From positions 124,001 through 188,000 of the forward strand of contig NZ_JACSPM010000002.1 in assembly GCF_014837165.1 (NCBI RefSeq): DNA of 64,000 bases, written 5' to 3'. The translations under genes and the position numbers were made by a program. This stretch comes from Microbacterium gallinarum. GTDB lineage: Bacteria; Actinomycetota; Actinomycetes; Actinomycetales; Microbacteriaceae. Positions 62,569 to 64,000 of the stretch are shown piece by piece; positions within the stretch are counted from its first letter, which is position 1, and each line of letters starts with the position of its first letter. Below the pieces are notes generated by a model. That model did not search any database. It was not told the DNA's origin and saw only the letters and a program-made list of their open reading frames with translations.

Positions 62569-63600
62569 ATGAAGCGCTTCGGAACCCTCTCCTTCGGTCA
62601 CTACGGCCCGCTCGGCGGCGGCCGTCAGCTCACCGCGGCCGATTCGATGCTGCAGGCGATCGATCTTGCGCAGGGCATGGACGATCTCGGCGTCGACGGC
62701 GCCTACTTCCGCGTGCACCACTTCGCACGCCAGCAGTCGTCGCCGATGCCGCTGCTCGCCGCCATCGCCGCCCGCACCGAGCGCATCGAGGTCGGAACCG
62801 GGGTCATCGACATGCGCTACGAGAACCCGCTGTATCTGGCGGAGGAAGCGGCATCCGTCGACCTGATCTCCGGCGGCCGGCTCGCCCTCGGTGTGAGCAG
62901 AGGGTCACCCGAGACGGTCGTCCGCGGCTACGAGGCGTTCGGCTACACCGGCTCCGACGACCCTCGCGGCGCGGACCTCGCACGCGAGCACTTCGACCTG
63001 TTCCTGCGCGCCACCGCGGGCGAGGGATTGGCGGAGCGGGATGCCTCGTCGCCGTTCGGCACCGGAGCGACGGGGCTGCAGCGCATCGAGCCGCACTCCC
63101 CCGGGCTGCGCTCGCGCGTGTGGTGGGGAGCGGGCAACCGCGACTCGGCCGAGTGGGCGGGGCGCGTCGGCGTGAACCTCATGTCGTCGACGCTGCTGAC
63201 CTCGGCCGACGGGCGCCCCTTCGACATCCTGCAGGCGGAGCAGATCGACGCGTTCCGGGCAGCCTGGCGCGAGGCCGGTCATGCCGGCGAGCCCCGCGTG
63301 TCGGTGAGCCGCTCGATCTTCCCCCTCGTCACGGCGGAGGACCACCTCTACTTCGGCGGACGCCAGGACGGCGATCAGATCGGCGTCATCGACGGCATCC
63401 GCTCGACGTTCGGCAAGACGTACGCCGCCGAGCCCGACGTGCTCATCGAGCAGCTCAAGGACGACGCCGCGATCCAGGCCGCCGACACCCTGATGCTCAC
63501 CATCCCCAGCCAGCTGGGCGTCGAGTTCAACCTGCGGGTCGTCGAGACGTTCGCGACGCAGGTCGCCCCGGCGCTCGGCTGGGTGGGCACGCGCGCCTAG
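62569..63600 (+). CDS. LLM class flavin-dependent oxidoreductase
   Basis: A 343-residue luciferase-like monooxygenase: YFRVHHFARQQSSPMPLLAAIAARTERIEVGTGVIDMRYENPLYLAEEAA (in pieces), ISGGRLALGVSRGS and WWGAGNRDSAEWAGRVGVNLM. ATG 62569 gives MKRFGTLSFGHYGP. Uses FMN and probably a reductase; the substrate is unknown. Its TAG stop shares the bases CTAG with the stop of the convergent VOC gene. Confidence 0.93.
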   Translation: MKRFGTLSFGHYGPLGGGRQLTAADSMLQAIDLAQGMDDLGVDGAYFRVHHFARQQSSPMPLLAAIAARTERIEVGTGVIDMRYENPLYLAEEAASVDLISGGRLALGVSRGSPETVVRGYEAFGYTGSDDPRGADLAREHFDLFLRATAGEGLAERDASSPFGTGATGLQRIEPHSPGLRSRVWWGAGNRDSAEWAGRVGVNLMSSTLLTSADGRPFDILQAEQIDAFRAAWREAGHAGEPRVSVSRSIFPLVTAEDHLYFGGRQDGDQIGVIDGIRSTFGKTYAAEPDVLIEQLKDDAAIQAADTLMLTIPSQLGVEFNLRVVETFATQVAPALGWVGTRA

Positions 63601-63965
63601 CGCGAGCCGTCCTCCTCGATGAGGTGCAGCTGTGTGCCGTCGGGGTCGATGAGGTAACCGGCCCGCTGGCCCCACTCCTGGAGCGACACCGGGATCAGCC
63701 GCGGGATGCCGACCGTCTTCTCAGGCACCCCGCTCGCGCGGACGTCGGCGTAGAGGCGGTCGAGATCCGACACGCGGATGCTCGTCATGAACCAGCTCTC
63801 GTACGGGTCGTGCTCGGGGGCGAGGAAGAACTCGAGAACGATGCCGCCTCTGCCGAGGATCATCCACCCTCCGTCGCGGTATGTCGCCTCGAACCCGAAG
63901 CCGGCGTAGAACGCCGCTGTGGCGTCGAAGTCGCGCGAGGGGAGGTTCGGAACGGCCCTGTCCAT
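63597..63965 (-). CDS. VOC family protein (bleomycin-resistance/glyoxalase fold)
   Basis: A 122-residue vicinal-oxygen-chelate protein: PNLPSRDFDATAAFYAGFGFEATYRDGGWMILGRGGIVLEFF (in pieces) and YLIDPDGTQLHLIEE. It resembles bleomycin-binding resistance proteins; the real ligand is unknown. Start ATG at 63963-63965. It ends convergently against the LLM gene, with the stops overlapping in CTAG. Confidence 0.9.
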   Translation of the reverse strand: MDRAVPNLPSRDFDATAAFYAGFGFEATYRDGGWMILGRGGIVLEFFLAPEHDPYESWFMTSIRVSDLDRLYADVRASGVPEKTVGIPRLIPVSLQEWGQRAGYLIDPDGTQLHLIEEDGSR

Positions 63966-64000
63966 ATCCAGACCCTACGACGTCACCGCGGCTCCGCCCA

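Overview
The window reads as a chromosomal segment of a high-GC actinobacterium, most likely Microbacteriaceae (Microbacterium or a close relative). The grounds are the strong GC bias at third codon positions, frequent GTG starts and 4-base ATGA/GTGA gene overlaps, an actinobacterial-type SRP RNA, the pta-ackA and dnaX-recR neighbourhoods, and a small protein family (55410..55784) that I know mainly from Microbacteriaceae. This placement is inference; no 16S rRNA gene is present.

Layout. 1-27.4 kb is mostly core chromosome: partial galE, thymidine kinase, a DUF2207 membrane protein, mqo, asd, a DHFR-like/TetR divergent pair, a GC-rich tandem repeat array abutting lysC, an EamA transporter, recR, dnaX, a run pta - ackA - HAD phosphatase - GH65 phosphorylase (phosphorolytic disaccharide use feeding glucose phosphate, plus acetate overflow), the SRP RNA gene, and a moxR-DUF58-transglutaminase operon ending at a tRNA-Ser(GGA) gene.

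27.44-42.21 kb is a 14.8-kb integrated island. Its tyrosine integrase sits beside tRNA-Ser, and the last 23 bases of the tRNA region are repeated exactly at the far end. A third, 17-base copy lies about 100 bp beyond. The island looks visibly less GC-rich than its flanks. It carries integrase, an HTH protein and a probable excisionase; two separate ECF sigma factor/membrane partner modules; a three-gene adaptor-ATPase-permease exporter; an AraC-type regulator; a short Cys-rich peptide gene followed by a lipoprotein gene; a frameshifted lipoprotein relative; a small His/Cys protein; a GyrA-like fragment; and a DUF3037/HipA-like kinase pair. The peptide, its regulator, the lipoproteins and the exporter form the best candidate here for an undescribed secreted-peptide system.

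42.4-48.5 kb is an arsenic-resistance cluster: three low-molecular-weight arsenate reductases in tandem (one fused to an ArsR DNA-binding domain), an ArsN1-type acetyltransferase, a flavoprotein, a divergent ArsR, an aquaporin and an MFS transporter. No ArsB or Acr3 pump is present, so export by aquaporin and/or the MFS protein is the natural reading. Inverted repeats at both ArsR-type genes look like operators.

48.6-64 kb holds an AGCS alanine symporter, an alpha/beta hydrolase, a substrate-binding/VWA protein, a DUF72 protein, a zinc alcohol dehydrogenase, a MarR regulator, a tightly overlapped SRPBCC - FAD oxidoreductase - SDR operon, an envelope/stress-type operon (DUF3618, Phage_holin_3_6-like), a CBS protein, the 3' remnant of a sugar ABC permease, a bifunctional-nuclease-family protein, an LLM flavin oxidoreductase and a VOC protein.
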